Shown here: positions 1 to 8,579 of the stretch, piece after piece
Layout: each line of letters begins with the position of its first letter
Numbering within the stretch: position 1 is the stretch's first letter
Source of the DNA: Brevibacillus daliensis
GTDB lineage: Bacteria > Bacillota > Bacilli > Brevibacillales > Brevibacillaceae
DNA length: 64,000 nucleotides
NCBI RefSeq assembly: GCF_021245735.1
Contig: NZ_JAJISB010000012.1
Span: 1 to 64,000 of the forward strand
Direction: 5' to 3'
Translations under genes and position numbers: made by a program
Notes under the pieces: model-generated
Database searches by the model: none
What the model saw: the letters and a program-made list of their open reading frames with translations, nothing else
Told to the model about the DNA's origin: nothing

Positions 1-58
1 GTGTGAGAGGTCGGGGGTTAGTCACCCCCTCCTACTCGATTACAGGGAGCAACAATAC

Positions 59-727
59 CTAGTTAGCCCCACGCTTACTCAATCGTTTTTCCAGCCTGTT
101 TACTATAGCTGTAAAGATAAGGACAATCACCAAATAGTAAAATGCAACAATCAAAAAGTAGGTCATTTCATCGAAAGTCTCGGCAGATAACCTGCGAGCC
201 ATTGCGAATAATTCGTCCATGGCGATGAAGGCGGCAAGCGAGGATTCTTTCAATGATAAAATAAATTGGTTGCCAAGTGGCGGAATAGAGCGTTTTAACG
301 CTTGTGGCAAAACGATATGTCGCATAGTTAAAGCAGGTGACATTCCAAGAGATAAACCTGCTTCTGTCTGCCCTTGATCGATAGATTGAATCGTTCCACG
401 GAATATTTCAGCAATATAAGCACCGCTATGGATAGCTAATGCCAGTGTAGCAGACCAAAATTGACCTAAATCTACGACTTTATAAAATCCAAAGTAGAGA
501 ACGAAAATCTGAACGATTAAGGGAGTTCCACGTATAACCGCAATATATACGTTGGCAATGAGTCTGGCAATTGGCAAACGTGACACCTTTAATAAAGCGA
601 AGAATAGCCCAATTACCGTTCCAACCACAACAGACGCAACAGTCAATTGAAACGTAAGTAGTAGTGGCTTCAGAAAAAACGGAAATGTTCGAATGAATTC
701 TTCGATGAGATGGTTGAGGTTCGGCAA
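59..727 (-). CDS. Polar amino-acid ABC transporter permease
   Basis: Inner-membrane permease of a HisM/GlnP-type ABC importer, 222 aa. The EAA-loop signature that contacts the ATPase is visible as EAGLSLGMSPALTMRHIVLP around residues 122-141, and several hydrophobic helices cover residues 18-45, 50-80, 85-105 and 190-212. The start is TTG at 727, with AAGGAGG about 9 nt upstream. The gene lies 23 nt downstream of the substrate-binding lipoprotein and is surely co-transcribed with it. The ATPase gene is expected just beyond the left window edge: a GGAGGG-rich stretch on this strand lies near position 30. The substrate (cystine, glutamine, arginine or other) cannot be read from sequence alone. 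Confidence 0.93.
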   Translation of the reverse strand: MPNLNHLIEEFIRTFPFFLKPLLLTFQLTVASVVVGTVIGLFFALLKVSRLPIARLIANVYIAVIRGTPLIVQIFVLYFGFYKVVDLGQFWSATLALAIHSGAYIAEIFRGTIQSIDQGQTEAGLSLGMSPALTMRHIVLPQALKRSIPPLGNQFILSLKESSLAAFIAMDELFAMARRLSAETFDEMTYFLIVAFYYLVIVLIFTAIVNRLEKRLSKRGAN

Positions 728-750
728 AAGTAGCCCTCCTTTCGTTTATG

Positions 751-1557
751 TTATTCCTTCTTGCTGATGTCCCGACCAAAGTATTTTTCACTTAGTTTTT
801 GATACGTACCGTCCGCTTTCATTGCGGCAAGGGCTTCATTAATTTGTTTCAATAGCTCTTCGTTCTCCTTGCTAACTGCAATTCCGTGCTGGACTTCAGA
901 TAGAGGGGAACCGCTTTTCTTGATTTTTAGCCCTTGTTGAATAGCAATCTCGCCAACCACGCTATCCGTTATGACGACATCGTGTTTGCCTTGTTCTAGA
1001 GCACGAAGCGCTGTTACATCGCTGTCATAGGTTTTGATATTGTCCGTATATTCACGAGCCATCTTTTCATGTGTTGTTCCTAGGGCAACTGCAACTTCTT
1101 TTCCTTTTAATCCATCTAACGTAGAGGTTGTCCCATCAGGGCGTATAAATAACTGACCTCCAGATAAATAGTAGGGTTCAGCGAAGTTTATCTGCTGTTT
1201 TCTCTCATCAGTGATTGCATGGCTAGCAATAGCTGCATCATAGCGCCCTTCCTTAACACCAGCGATAATACCTGAGAAGGGGGATGTTACTGCTTTTGGG
1301 GTTAGATTCATTCGTTTTGCCAACTCGTTCCCCACTTCAATGTCAAAGCCAGTCAGGACTCCATCCTTGAAGTAGCTAAAAGGTTGATACTCTCCGGAAG
1401 CAACGTAGGTGAACACACCTTGGTCTTTTGTCATAGCTGAACCGGACTTACCTTCTGCATTCGTTGAGGTAGACGCTGCACCACAACCTGTTACTACAAC
1501 TGAAAGGGATAATAGCAAGGGAACCACAACTCTTGAAAAAATAGGCTGCATTTTCAT
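751..1557 (-). CDS. Amino-acid ABC transporter substrate-binding lipoprotein
   Basis: Family-3 extracellular solute-binding protein, 268 aa, that captures a polar amino acid for the permease just downstream. A lipoprotein signal peptide is clear: a charged start, a hydrophobic stretch and the lipobox VVTGC, with the lipidated Cys at about residue 25. The body shows typical SBP_bac_3 features: YQPFSYFKDG, LTGFDIEVGNELAKRM, a DAAIASHAITDERKQ segment, and INFAEPYYLSGGQ. The ATG at 1557 has AGGAGGAAAAG upstream. It resembles the TcyA/GlnH group; which substrate is not resolved. Confidence 0.93.
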   Translation of the reverse strand: MKMQPIFSRVVVPLLLSLSVVVTGCGAASTSTNAEGKSGSAMTKDQGVFTYVASGEYQPFSYFKDGVLTGFDIEVGNELAKRMNLTPKAVTSPFSGIIAGVKEGRYDAAIASHAITDERKQQINFAEPYYLSGGQLFIRPDGTTSTLDGLKGKEVAVALGTTHEKMAREYTDNIKTYDSDVTALRALEQGKHDVVITDSVVGEIAIQQGLKIKKSGSPLSEVQHGIAVSKENEELLKQINEALAAMKADGTYQKLSEKYFGRDISKKE

Positions 1558-1706
1558 TTCTCTTTTCCTCCTAATATATGTTGGTATAAGGTAAGCAAGC
1601 TGACCTAATGTGGTCAGGTATTGAACTGAACATGAAACAAAGCTGATGAGGCATAGGCAAGAAACGGCTAAAAGGCTGCATGTAAGCCAATTTTACGTGT
1701 GATCAA

Positions 1707-1898
1707 TCACGAATAATGAGGAACATGAATTTCAAAATAGTCAATTTTGATAGAATATTCAGAATATAACTGAGAATCAGCTGATCGCAAACAATTCTTA
1801 ATCTGTTCCATGAATTCATGCACGTTTTTTTGAATCTCGGCGATTTTTTTCCTTATTAAACACTTCTTACCCTCATCAAGCTCTTTGTTTTCTTCCAT
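1707..1898 (-). CDS. Small protein, possibly Spo0E-family phosphatase
   Basis: A 63-aa, mostly helical protein. ATG at 1898 has a weak GGATGAG upstream; GTG at 1907 is an alternative start. Residues KKIAEIQKNVHEF and a later SIKID fit the two-helix hairpin of Spo0E-type aspartyl-phosphate phosphatases, whose hallmark is S-x-x-x-D in the second helix. Those proteins dephosphorylate Spo0A~P and delay sporulation. The match is by eye to a very short, degenerate motif, so this is tentative; it could be an unrelated small protein or not expressed. Confidence 0.4.
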   Translation of the reverse strand: MEENKELDEGKKCLIRKKIAEIQKNVHEFMEQIKNCLRSADSQLYSEYSIKIDYFEIHVPHYS

Positions 1899-1953
1899 TG
1901 ATATCACTCATCCATAGAGTGGTCTTCACTAATTCGACATTTAATTATAAAAT

Positions 1954-1972
1954 CCCCTTCTAAATGAAGGGG
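1954..1972 (-). terminator. Hairpin terminator after XRE/DUF2975 operon
   Basis: Perfect 7-bp stem CCCCTTC / GAAGGGG with a 5-nt loop. Read on the minus strand it is followed by ATTTTAT. It lies 112 nt past the stop of the XRE gene and upstream of the small 63-aa gene. Confidence 0.55.
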
Positions 1973-2084
1973 AAATAATTTTGTTCATCTTATATAGATC
2001 TGAAATAATCAGGGAATTTTTGGGACAACAGCGAGCGAAAGAATGACCCGACGGCGTAGTGGTCACGAATCATCGGACTTCATG

Positions 2085-2306
2085 TTAATCTTCTTCGTTC
2101 ACCTCCCCCTTGATATACTCTAACAAATCGCCAGGTTGACAATCCAGCGCTTTGCATAGTGCATCAAGTGTCGAGAAACGAATTGCTTTTCCTTTCTCAT
2201 TTTTAAGTACTGACAAGTTAACGGGAGTAACGCCAACAAGTTCCGACAGTCTGTTCAATGACATTTTACGCTCAGCCATCATGACATCAAGTTTTATTCT
2301 TATCAT
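2085..2306 (-). CDS. XRE-family regulator, YozG-like
   Basis: A 73-aa Cro/CI-type helix-turn-helix protein made of almost nothing but the DNA-binding domain (about residues 5-66). The HTH is seen in MSLNRLSELVGVTPVNLSVL with the recognition helix following, and it ends in LCKALDCQPGDLLEY, typical of the YozG/DUF2975-partner group. It follows the DUF2975 membrane gene by 21 nt, so the two form one transcription unit. The ribosome site (GGCGG) is weak, as is common for a downstream gene. Such pairs are widespread in Bacillota; their signal and targets are largely unknown. The large palindrome at 2962-3018 is a plausible autoregulatory target. Confidence 0.88.
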   Translation of the reverse strand: MIRIKLDVMMAERKMSLNRLSELVGVTPVNLSVLKNEKGKAIRFSTLDALCKALDCQPGDLLEYIKGEVNEED

Positions 2307-2327
2307 TATGAGCCGCCTTCTTCATAT

Positions 2328-2900
2328 TCAAATTGTGTTCTTATTTTCTTCTACTGCATGTACAGCTGTTTTCAAGGCAGAAGCAATAATAATAAGTATT
2401 ATTCCTCCAAGAATGCTATCCACAAACGAAAAATCTGACAATGTTAGTTGTGCATTCGTAATCTCCAAGGCAGTAATCGCTTTCGATAATAGAACGCCGT
2501 CTATATAGATATAAGCTGTTCCTACAACCAAGATCGTCAGCCCTAACTTGTATAAAATAGAGACATTTTCATACATAAAGAGGTCGTCAATGTACATGTT
2601 TTTTAAAAATTTATGGAAATACCATAGGAATAAAAGTCCAAATAAAAGCGCTGCTGTATTGCAAGCTAATGATAGCATCAGAAATGATTTATCCGTGTAC
2701 AGCTCTGGCTGCTGAAAAAAGTCTACATTCACATATCCAAATATCGGCTTAAATTCCCCAAAGGATTGAGTGAAGCTGCTCTCAGGTTGCCATATAAAGA
2801 AATAATGTTCTGCTACTGCAAATAACGCCAATAAAATAAGCAGGTAAAAAAGGATTAAACATAGTCTCGATCCCATTTTATATACGATTTTCAAATTCAT
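2328..2900 (-). CDS. DUF2975 membrane protein
   Basis: A 190-aa protein with four predicted membrane segments (about residues 10-32, 78-98, 120-140, 158-178) and the arrangement of DUF2975, a family regularly paired with a small XRE regulator as here. The start is ATG at 2900, which has AAAGGAG 9 nt upstream; two TTG codons just before it are less likely. The function of the family is not established. A membrane sensor or antagonist of the paired regulator is inference. Confidence 0.85.
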   Translation of the reverse strand: MNLKIVYKMGSRLCLILFYLLILLALFAVAEHYFFIWQPESSFTQSFGEFKPIFGYVNVDFFQQPELYTDKSFLMLSLACNTAALLFGLLFLWYFHKFLKNMYIDDLFMYENVSILYKLGLTILVVGTAYIYIDGVLLSKAITALEITNAQLTLSDFSFVDSILGGIILIIIASALKTAVHAVEENKNTI

Positions 2901-2961
2901 CAACAAGGTCTCCTTTAGGCGAAAATCTATGATTTCATGATTATAAGTTTATGCTAATTTT

Positions 2962-3018
2962 TAATCTTAATCAATATATTTTTATCGTTTATCATTAAAA
3001 ATATATTGATTAAGATTA
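2962..3018. promoter_or_regulatory. 23-bp perfect inverted repeat between divergent operons
   Basis: Arms 2962-2984 and 2996-3018 are exact reverse complements, AT-rich, separated by 11 nt. The palindrome lies 62 bp upstream of the DUF2975 start and 74 bp upstream of the PH-protein start, that is, between two divergent operons. It could be an operator for the XRE regulator or a cruciform-forming site. There is no T-run on either side that would make it an ordinary terminator. Confidence 0.6.
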
Positions 3019-3091
3019 TACCACCTGCTATATTTATAGTATGAGACAACCAAATACTACAAAGACGTTTTGAACACACAGAGGTGATGAT

Positions 3092-3583
3092 ATGTATTCT
3101 CAAATTAATGAACCGCAACAACGCTTAGCAAAGGATTTTATTAAAGTAACAATCATAAACGACACGATTGAGAATATCGTCTGGTACATTATACTTGGTG
3201 TATTGTTTTATCTTGATCATATGTTGGAATGGAAAGAGTGGATTGGCTGGGTGCTGATCAGCATAGCCATCATTTCTGTCATAGCCTCCATATGGTCATT
3301 CATCAGTCCGTTCCTTGTCTATAAGAACTGGCGCTACGATGTAAGTGAAGAATTTGTCCAGTTGAAATCAGGAGCAATACGAGAAGATCATCACCTTATT
3401 CCGATGACAAAAATACAGGCGGTATCAACGGTACAAGGACCGCTACTTAAAAAATACGGACTTTGCACCATATCCATTAAGACGATAGGAACTTCTCACA
3501 CTATTCCCGCACTGCCTAAAGAGGCAGCCGTCGAGTTAAGAAATCAGATTGCAGCTTTCGCAAAAATAAAGGAAGTGGAGTAA
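3092..3583 (+). CDS. PH-domain membrane protein (YdbS-like)
   Basis: A 163-aa protein with two membrane segments (about residues 25-45 and 50-72) followed by a bacterial PH domain (bPH2, old DUF304), including the family-typical stretch around YDVSEEFVQLKSGAIREDHH. It starts at ATG 3092 behind GAGGTGATG. Its stop overlaps the start of the next gene in a TAATG arrangement, so the two products are translationally coupled, as with ydbS-ydbT in Bacillus subtilis. That pair has been linked to resistance against certain bacteriocins in bacilli; the role here is inference. Confidence 0.88.
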   Translation: MYSQINEPQQRLAKDFIKVTIINDTIENIVWYIILGVLFYLDHMLEWKEWIGWVLISIAIISVIASIWSFISPFLVYKNWRYDVSEEFVQLKSGAIREDHHLIPMTKIQAVSTVQGPLLKKYGLCTISIKTIGTSHTIPALPKEAAVELRNQIAAFAKIKEVE

Positions 3584-5112
3584 TGAATGACATAAAGCGA
3601 TACCACCCGCTCATTATTGTTTTTGAGTTATGGAAATTAGTTAGGAACTCAGCTTTCTTTGCTCTTTTTTTATTCGTATTAAAGTATAATTCGGAGGCTG
3701 CTTTTGTAAGGTATGGAAGGATCGCGTTTATTGTCATTTTGGGGTTTTCCATCGTTCATATCTTCATAAAATGGTTTACCCATAAATACAAACTTGATGA
3801 TACTTCCTTTCATATTTACAAAGGAATATTCACCAAGTCGAAGCAAACGATACCGTTTATCAATGTTCAGAACGTAAACCGTCACACTTCTTTATTCCAT
3901 CGGATATTCAAGGTTACTTCCCTTCGATTGGCAACCGGCATGGAAGGTTCAGATGCTACTATTGAATTTACAGTCATTAGTCCGACGGAAGCAGACAACA
4001 TTGAAAGGCGTATGTGTGTCCCTATACTCGACGAGGCGAAGACGACTCAGCCTAGTGAGGGTGAGAAGGGGGTATCTCCTTCTGGGGTACAACCTGAGAT
4101 GCAACATGCGGATCGTACAGCCCCACATCGAATGATTCATTTTAAGCCAACAAAAAAGGATGTTCTAAAAGCTTCCTTTACATCGCTGAGCTTTCTAATC
4201 CTGATACCTTTACTTGGTTCGTTATATACCAAAGTAGATGAGATCTTCAATGTGGAAAAAGAAGCGGAAGGTTTGTTGTCCACTATCTTAAGCTCTTGGT
4301 GGCTGGTTACGAATGTTGTTATTGGGCTCATCGTTATTTCTGTATCAATCGGAATCATTCGAACATTTTTAAAATACGGAGAGTACGAAATTTCTTCAGA
4401 TACAAATCGCATTTACATTAAGAAGGGTGTAGTCGATTCGACTTCTTTTTCTATTTCCAAGCAAAAAGTGCAGGCTATTGAAATTACTCAATCAACGATG
4501 AAGCGTATGCTCGGGCTCGTCGAAGTGAAGCTGATTAGTGCAGGAGGAACCAATGATGAGGAAGATAAACAGGAGATTAACACCCTGTATCCTTTCTTGC
4601 CTGTTACTCGTGCATATAAGTTGATATCTGAAATATTACCGTCCTATGAAGTGACAGAAGAGATGACTCGTCTCCCACAAAAATCGTTGTGGGTTCGCAT
4701 GTTAAAACCAAGTTGGTTCTGGCTCATTTCTACAGGAGCCCTCTATTATTTTAAACCAAAGCTTCTAGGATGGGAGCATACGTGGTGGGTTCTATCTATC
4801 GTCTTATTTGTCTGTGTCTATGTATCTAGATTGTTTGATTTCTTTCATACACGCTTCACATTGAACCATAATTATATTCAGATCAAGACAGGAGCCCTGA
4901 CTACCTCGTTATTCGTTTCGAGACGGGATAAGGTTATTGAAGTGAAAGTAACCCGTAATCTGCTTCAACAACGTCTTGGCCTCGCTTCAATTGAAACTGT
5001 CCAGCAGGCCAAACCCGTTTGTCGCACTACTATTAATGATGTGCCTATCGAAATGGCTCGAGCGTTCTATACGTGGTATTTGGGACGCACGAATGAGATT
5101 AATGTGAAATAA
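3583..5112 (+). CDS. Three-module PH-domain membrane protein (YdbT-like)
   Basis: A 509-aa membrane protein with the layout of YdbT: three membrane-plus-bPH2 modules in tandem. The PH modules lie roughly at residues 65-145, 265-345 and 410-490, each with a KLDDTSFHIYKGIF / YEISSDTNRIYIKKG / FTLNHNYIQIKTGA type strand. Hydrophobic pairs precede each module (about 15-60, 195-260, 370-405). It is coupled to the upstream gene by TAATG. A charged, low-complexity linker (about residues 150-185) separates modules 1 and 2. The protein probably works with its upstream partner in the membrane. Confidence 0.88.
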   Translation: MNDIKRYHPLIIVFELWKLVRNSAFFALFLFVLKYNSEAAFVRYGRIAFIVILGFSIVHIFIKWFTHKYKLDDTSFHIYKGIFTKSKQTIPFINVQNVNRHTSLFHRIFKVTSLRLATGMEGSDATIEFTVISPTEADNIERRMCVPILDEAKTTQPSEGEKGVSPSGVQPEMQHADRTAPHRMIHFKPTKKDVLKASFTSLSFLILIPLLGSLYTKVDEIFNVEKEAEGLLSTILSSWWLVTNVVIGLIVISVSIGIIRTFLKYGEYEISSDTNRIYIKKGVVDSTSFSISKQKVQAIEITQSTMKRMLGLVEVKLISAGGTNDEEDKQEINTLYPFLPVTRAYKLISEILPSYEVTEEMTRLPQKSLWVRMLKPSWFWLISTGALYYFKPKLLGWEHTWWVLSIVLFVCVYVSRLFDFFHTRFTLNHNYIQIKTGALTTSLFVSRRDKVIEVKVTRNLLQQRLGLASIETVQQAKPVCRTTINDVPIEMARAFYTWYLGRTNEINVK

Positions 5113-5339
5113 ATGTTTTAAAATATGCGGCCTCTGACCTCTCTCGCCGAAATGGCAGTGAGTGTAGAGGACCGCGTTACTATTTTGTCATGGGAATGAG
5201 TCTCTCTACATCTATTAGAGTTATGACAAATGTTTATGAGAATAGCATGATATTTACTGCAATATTAGTAAGTTGACGTATACTAGTAGATAGTTTGAAT
5301 TTTATAAAAATCATTCTTTTTCAAAGGAGGACGAGGGGA

Positions 5340-6245
5340 ATGCATCGTGTTAGCAACAAGCATTTGATTTATGCCATGTCACCAAAGAACGAACCCGTAC
5401 TGACAGTAGAAGCAGGTAGTGTCGTTACATTTGAGACATGTGATTGCTTCGAGGATCAGATTCAATCAGCTGATGTTGTCTTTAACGAACTGGATTGGAA
5501 TCGTGTTAATCCGGCAACGGGACCTGTCTTTGTAGAGGGAGCCGAGCCAGGAGATATTCTAGCGGTAGAGATACAAAAAATCAAGATAGGTACGCAAGCA
5601 GTTATGGTTACAGGACCAAATTTAGGTGTCTTGGGCTCCGTTTTGACCGAGAACATTGTTAAAGTAATACCTGTTACGGATAATCACGTTCAGCTTGATT
5701 CCTTTTCAATCCCATTAAATCCAATGATTGGTGTTATCGGTACTGCACCAAAGGAAGGCAGTATTTCCTGTGGGACACCTGATATGCATGGCGGAAATAT
5801 GGATTGTAAACAAATGCGTGAGGGAACGACTTTACTATTACCAGTTAATGTACCGGGGGCACTTTTTGCGCTTGGTGATCTGCATGCTGCGATGGCAGAT
5901 GGGGAAGCCTCTGTGTGCGGAGCGGAAATCGCTGGGGAGGTTACAGTTAAACTAACTGTGATCAAAGGTAAAAAATGGCCTCTGCCAATGGCGGTAAATC
6001 AGGAGCATGTAATGACGATCGTCTCTCACAAAGAGTTGGATGTGGCTGCTGATCAAGCTGTCATTCATATGGTTAACTTCTTGCACGATGAATATCATGT
6101 ACCTAAAGCAGATGCCATTTCGCTCATTTCTCTTGCTGGTGATGTACGGATATGTCAGATTGTTGATCCGCTAAAAACAGCACGGGTAGAGCTTCCGATC
6201 CAATATCTTGAGCAGGTTGGATTTTCAAGAGAAATGTTGAAATAA
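5340..6245 (+). CDS. Acetamidase/formamidase family protein
   Basis: A 301-aa member of the acetamidase/formamidase fold, which hydrolyses short amides to ammonia and acids. The core signatures are visible: DWNRVNPATGPVFVEGAEPG, then CGTPDMHGGNMDCKQ, and GDLHAAMADGEASVCGAEIAG. I chose ATG 5340 because AAAGGAGG sits 9 nt before it; an upstream in-frame start at 5295 lacks a ribosome site and adds residues outside the family. It is only a distant paralogue of the 393-aa formamidase at 13483-14664, being about 90 aa shorter. It stands alone, with no transporter gene beside it. The exact amide substrate is unknown. Confidence 0.87.
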   Translation: MHRVSNKHLIYAMSPKNEPVLTVEAGSVVTFETCDCFEDQIQSADVVFNELDWNRVNPATGPVFVEGAEPGDILAVEIQKIKIGTQAVMVTGPNLGVLGSVLTENIVKVIPVTDNHVQLDSFSIPLNPMIGVIGTAPKEGSISCGTPDMHGGNMDCKQMREGTTLLLPVNVPGALFALGDLHAAMADGEASVCGAEIAGEVTVKLTVIKGKKWPLPMAVNQEHVMTIVSHKELDVAADQAVIHMVNFLHDEYHVPKADAISLISLAGDVRICQIVDPLKTARVELPIQYLEQVGFSREMLK

Positions 6246-6253
6246 AAATCATA

Positions 6254-6378
6254 CAAAACGGTCATGACCGTTTTGTTGGACCGCAAGCGGTCACATCCAA
6301 TTTCATGAAAAACGTCGAGACGTTTTTTACAGAAAAAAACGAGTAGAAAAGGGCTAAAACCCGATCCTACTCGTTTTT
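6254..6378. terminator. Cluster of four hairpins between convergent genes
   Basis: Four consecutive hairpins fill the gap between two convergent genes. These are a palindrome at 6254-6275 centred on GGTCATGACC, GACCGC/GCGGTC at 6279-6292, AAAACGTC/GACGTTTT near 6308-6327 ending in a T-run, and AAAAACGAGTAG/CTACTCGTTTTT at 6335-6378. The last two have T-tracts on one or both strands and will act as intrinsic terminators, the last one in both directions. Confidence 0.75.
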
Positions 6379-6410
6379 CATTCAGCTATTATTCTTTACT
6401 ATGCCTAATA

Positions 6411-8579
6411 TTACTTATTAAACACCGCAGTCACTTTGAAATAATCACCATCAATATCTATAAAGAGTTGACCACCTTGCAATTCTACGATACTTTTCGC
6501 AATCGCGAGTCCTAGGCCTGATCCTTCAGTGTGGCGGGATTGATCACCACGTTTAAAGCGTTCGAACAGTTCATCTATATCGAAATCTATTTCATAAGCA
6601 GATACGTTTTTGATAGTGAAGAAAACGTGATAATCGTCTTCTGTTAACGAAAGATAGACTCTGGTGTTAGGAAGAGAATACTTTACTGCGTTGCTGATAA
6701 GATTTTCAAAGACCCTCCATGTTTTGCGTCCGTCTAGCGTCGCATAGATGTTTTGATGTTGTACCTGTAAGCGGAAAGTCAGGCTTGATTTTTTAATTGT
6801 TTCATTAAATTCAGCCAAGGCCTGATTTAACAAGGAAACTACATTGAGTCTCTCCGTGTGTAGGTCAACAGTTCCGCTTGCTACCTTGGAGGCTTCAATT
6901 AAATCGTCAATCAGGATCTTAAGACGTTGTGTCTTCTTATCGAGGATATCCATGTAGTTTTTCTTCTCTTCTTCAGTAATATCCTCTCGTTTTAACAGGT
7001 CCACATAATTGATGATCGAGGTAAGCGGAGTGCGTAAATCATGTGATACGTTCGTAATCAGCTCTGTTTTTAGCTTCTCACTCTTTATCTGATTCTGCAT
7101 CGATTTTTGCATACCGACTCGCATATTATTCAGATTGCGGGTAAGATCCACAAAGTTCTTGTCTTTCGGTTCTTTTATCGTCATCTGTAGATTACCTGAC
7201 GCCATCTCTTCCGCTGCTCTCATGATCTTATTTAAGGTACTGATTTTTCGTAGTGTAAGAGGCACAACGACTATGAGATAAAATAGGTTGTAAAGAACTG
7301 AAATGAGCAGGAATAACTCCTCGCGAGCGGAAAGCGATACGATGGACAACAGAAGACTTAGCGCAAATCCGCCTGTTAGAAACCCGAAGATGATCACTTT
7401 CATTAATAAGCTCTTGTTTACTTTACTCTCTGCCCATAATGTTCGCAATTTGCCAAGAAAGCTGCGTTGCCATTCTGCTTGACGTTCCCTTTCGTTGGTA
7501 GCAAGACGATAAAACTCTCGTATCTGAAGAGCGATATAACCGAGTAAGCTGGCTATAAATATCAGGGCAAAGAAGTGAGCTATCTCAATGGGGAGATAAA
7601 AGAAGCTTACATTTGATGCATAGCGCATGGTAAACAAACTGATGATCCCAAAGAGAATAATCTGTAAATCAAGCGGAATTATTCGGATTATAGAAGAAGC
7701 TGTGTCCAGTGTATGTGCTGGATTTTTTTTGTTTCTCCAGTAATAAACGAAGAGTGCGACTGCTCCCGCCAGACTAATGATACCCAAGACGTTTACCCAC
7801 ATTAATCTATCCTTAACATTCGCATAATAGTAGTAATCAGCATGGACGGGACTATGGTTGCTTGCGGCATCGGGAACGACCAAATAGCCAGTCCAGTTCC
7901 GTTCACTTAAACTACTAGTAACAGCTAATAACTTAGGGTTCGAAGAGTAAGATGGTATTTTAAAGTAGTAAAGAGCATCATTATCCAGACTAGCCTCATC
8001 TGGTGGATTTATATTTGCGACCACCCTGCCCGTATCTTGATTTTTTAGATAGTATTGGAAGTGATTTTCCAGTTTTATAAAGTTCATCTTGACTTGCTTA
8101 TAGCTTCTATCTTTTTCTGCAATCAGATTCGGAATAATATTATTTACAGATTCGGTATAAGAAGTGTTTAAGCTCTGTAACTCTTGTTCTTTTTGTTTTT
8201 TCAGTAATGCCAGCTTTTCCGTATTATTTTGTTCTTCGGCCAGTTGAATGTTTGACTTATATTTATAATACAAATTCTCTTCGTCTCGTCGGAACCGTTC
8301 ATCCACCTTCTGTTTTATTTCTGCAATTTCTTCTTTCGTATATTTTTCCTCGTACGTTAACTCTTCGTATCCTCTAAAATCTGAGTAGTATTTAACAAAT
8401 GCAGTGGTAAATTCATCAACTCGTGAAGCAAATTCACTGCTAGTAAAATAAGCATGACTATCGAGCTTTTCTCTATTGTCATACACATCCACCGCAGCAA
8501 GCAAAGTAAAAGTAAAAAGAAATAGACTGAGCACTAAGGCTACCGTAGGCCAAAAGCTAGCCTTCGATTTTGTATCCAA
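6411..8579 (-). CDS. Membrane histidine kinase of two-component system
   Basis: A 722-aa sensor kinase. TM1 is about residues 10-31. It is followed by a ~220-aa extracytoplasmic part rich in Lys/Glu with coiled-coil character (about 80-160). Several more membrane segments (about 258-440) precede a HAMP-like linker, HisKA with the phospho-acceptor in NVSHDLRTPLTS (His about 511) and a HATPase_c domain with NLISNAVKYS and GSGLGLAIAKSIV. The start is TTG 8579, which overlaps the end of the response regulator by 23 nt; there is no better start nearby. Its signal is unknown. The neighbourhood suggests it controls the secreted YcdB-type proteins at 9473 and 11359. Confidence 0.9.
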   Translation of the reverse strand: MDTKSKASFWPTVALVLSLFLFTFTLLAAVDVYDNREKLDSHAYFTSSEFASRVDEFTTAFVKYYSDFRGYEELTYEEKYTKEEIAEIKQKVDERFRRDEENLYYKYKSNIQLAEEQNNTEKLALLKKQKEQELQSLNTSYTESVNNIIPNLIAEKDRSYKQVKMNFIKLENHFQYYLKNQDTGRVVANINPPDEASLDNDALYYFKIPSYSSNPKLLAVTSSLSERNWTGYLVVPDAASNHSPVHADYYYYANVKDRLMWVNVLGIISLAGAVALFVYYWRNKKNPAHTLDTASSIIRIIPLDLQIILFGIISLFTMRYASNVSFFYLPIEIAHFFALIFIASLLGYIALQIREFYRLATNERERQAEWQRSFLGKLRTLWAESKVNKSLLMKVIIFGFLTGGFALSLLLSIVSLSAREELFLLISVLYNLFYLIVVVPLTLRKISTLNKIMRAAEEMASGNLQMTIKEPKDKNFVDLTRNLNNMRVGMQKSMQNQIKSEKLKTELITNVSHDLRTPLTSIINYVDLLKREDITEEEKKNYMDILDKKTQRLKILIDDLIEASKVASGTVDLHTERLNVVSLLNQALAEFNETIKKSSLTFRLQVQHQNIYATLDGRKTWRVFENLISNAVKYSLPNTRVYLSLTEDDYHVFFTIKNVSAYEIDFDIDELFERFKRGDQSRHTEGSGLGLAIAKSIVELQGGQLFIDIDGDYFKVTAVFNK

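Noticed and set aside
1-58. Start of the ABC ATPase gene at the left edge, from a GTG near position 20 on the minus strand.
   Set aside because: The ribosome-like GGAGGGG touches the GTG and only a few codons are visible, so the start cannot be decided.
5295-5339. A longer N-terminus for the acetamidase/formamidase-family gene.
   Set aside because: The strong AAAGGAGG lies just before ATG 5340, and the extension is unlike the family.
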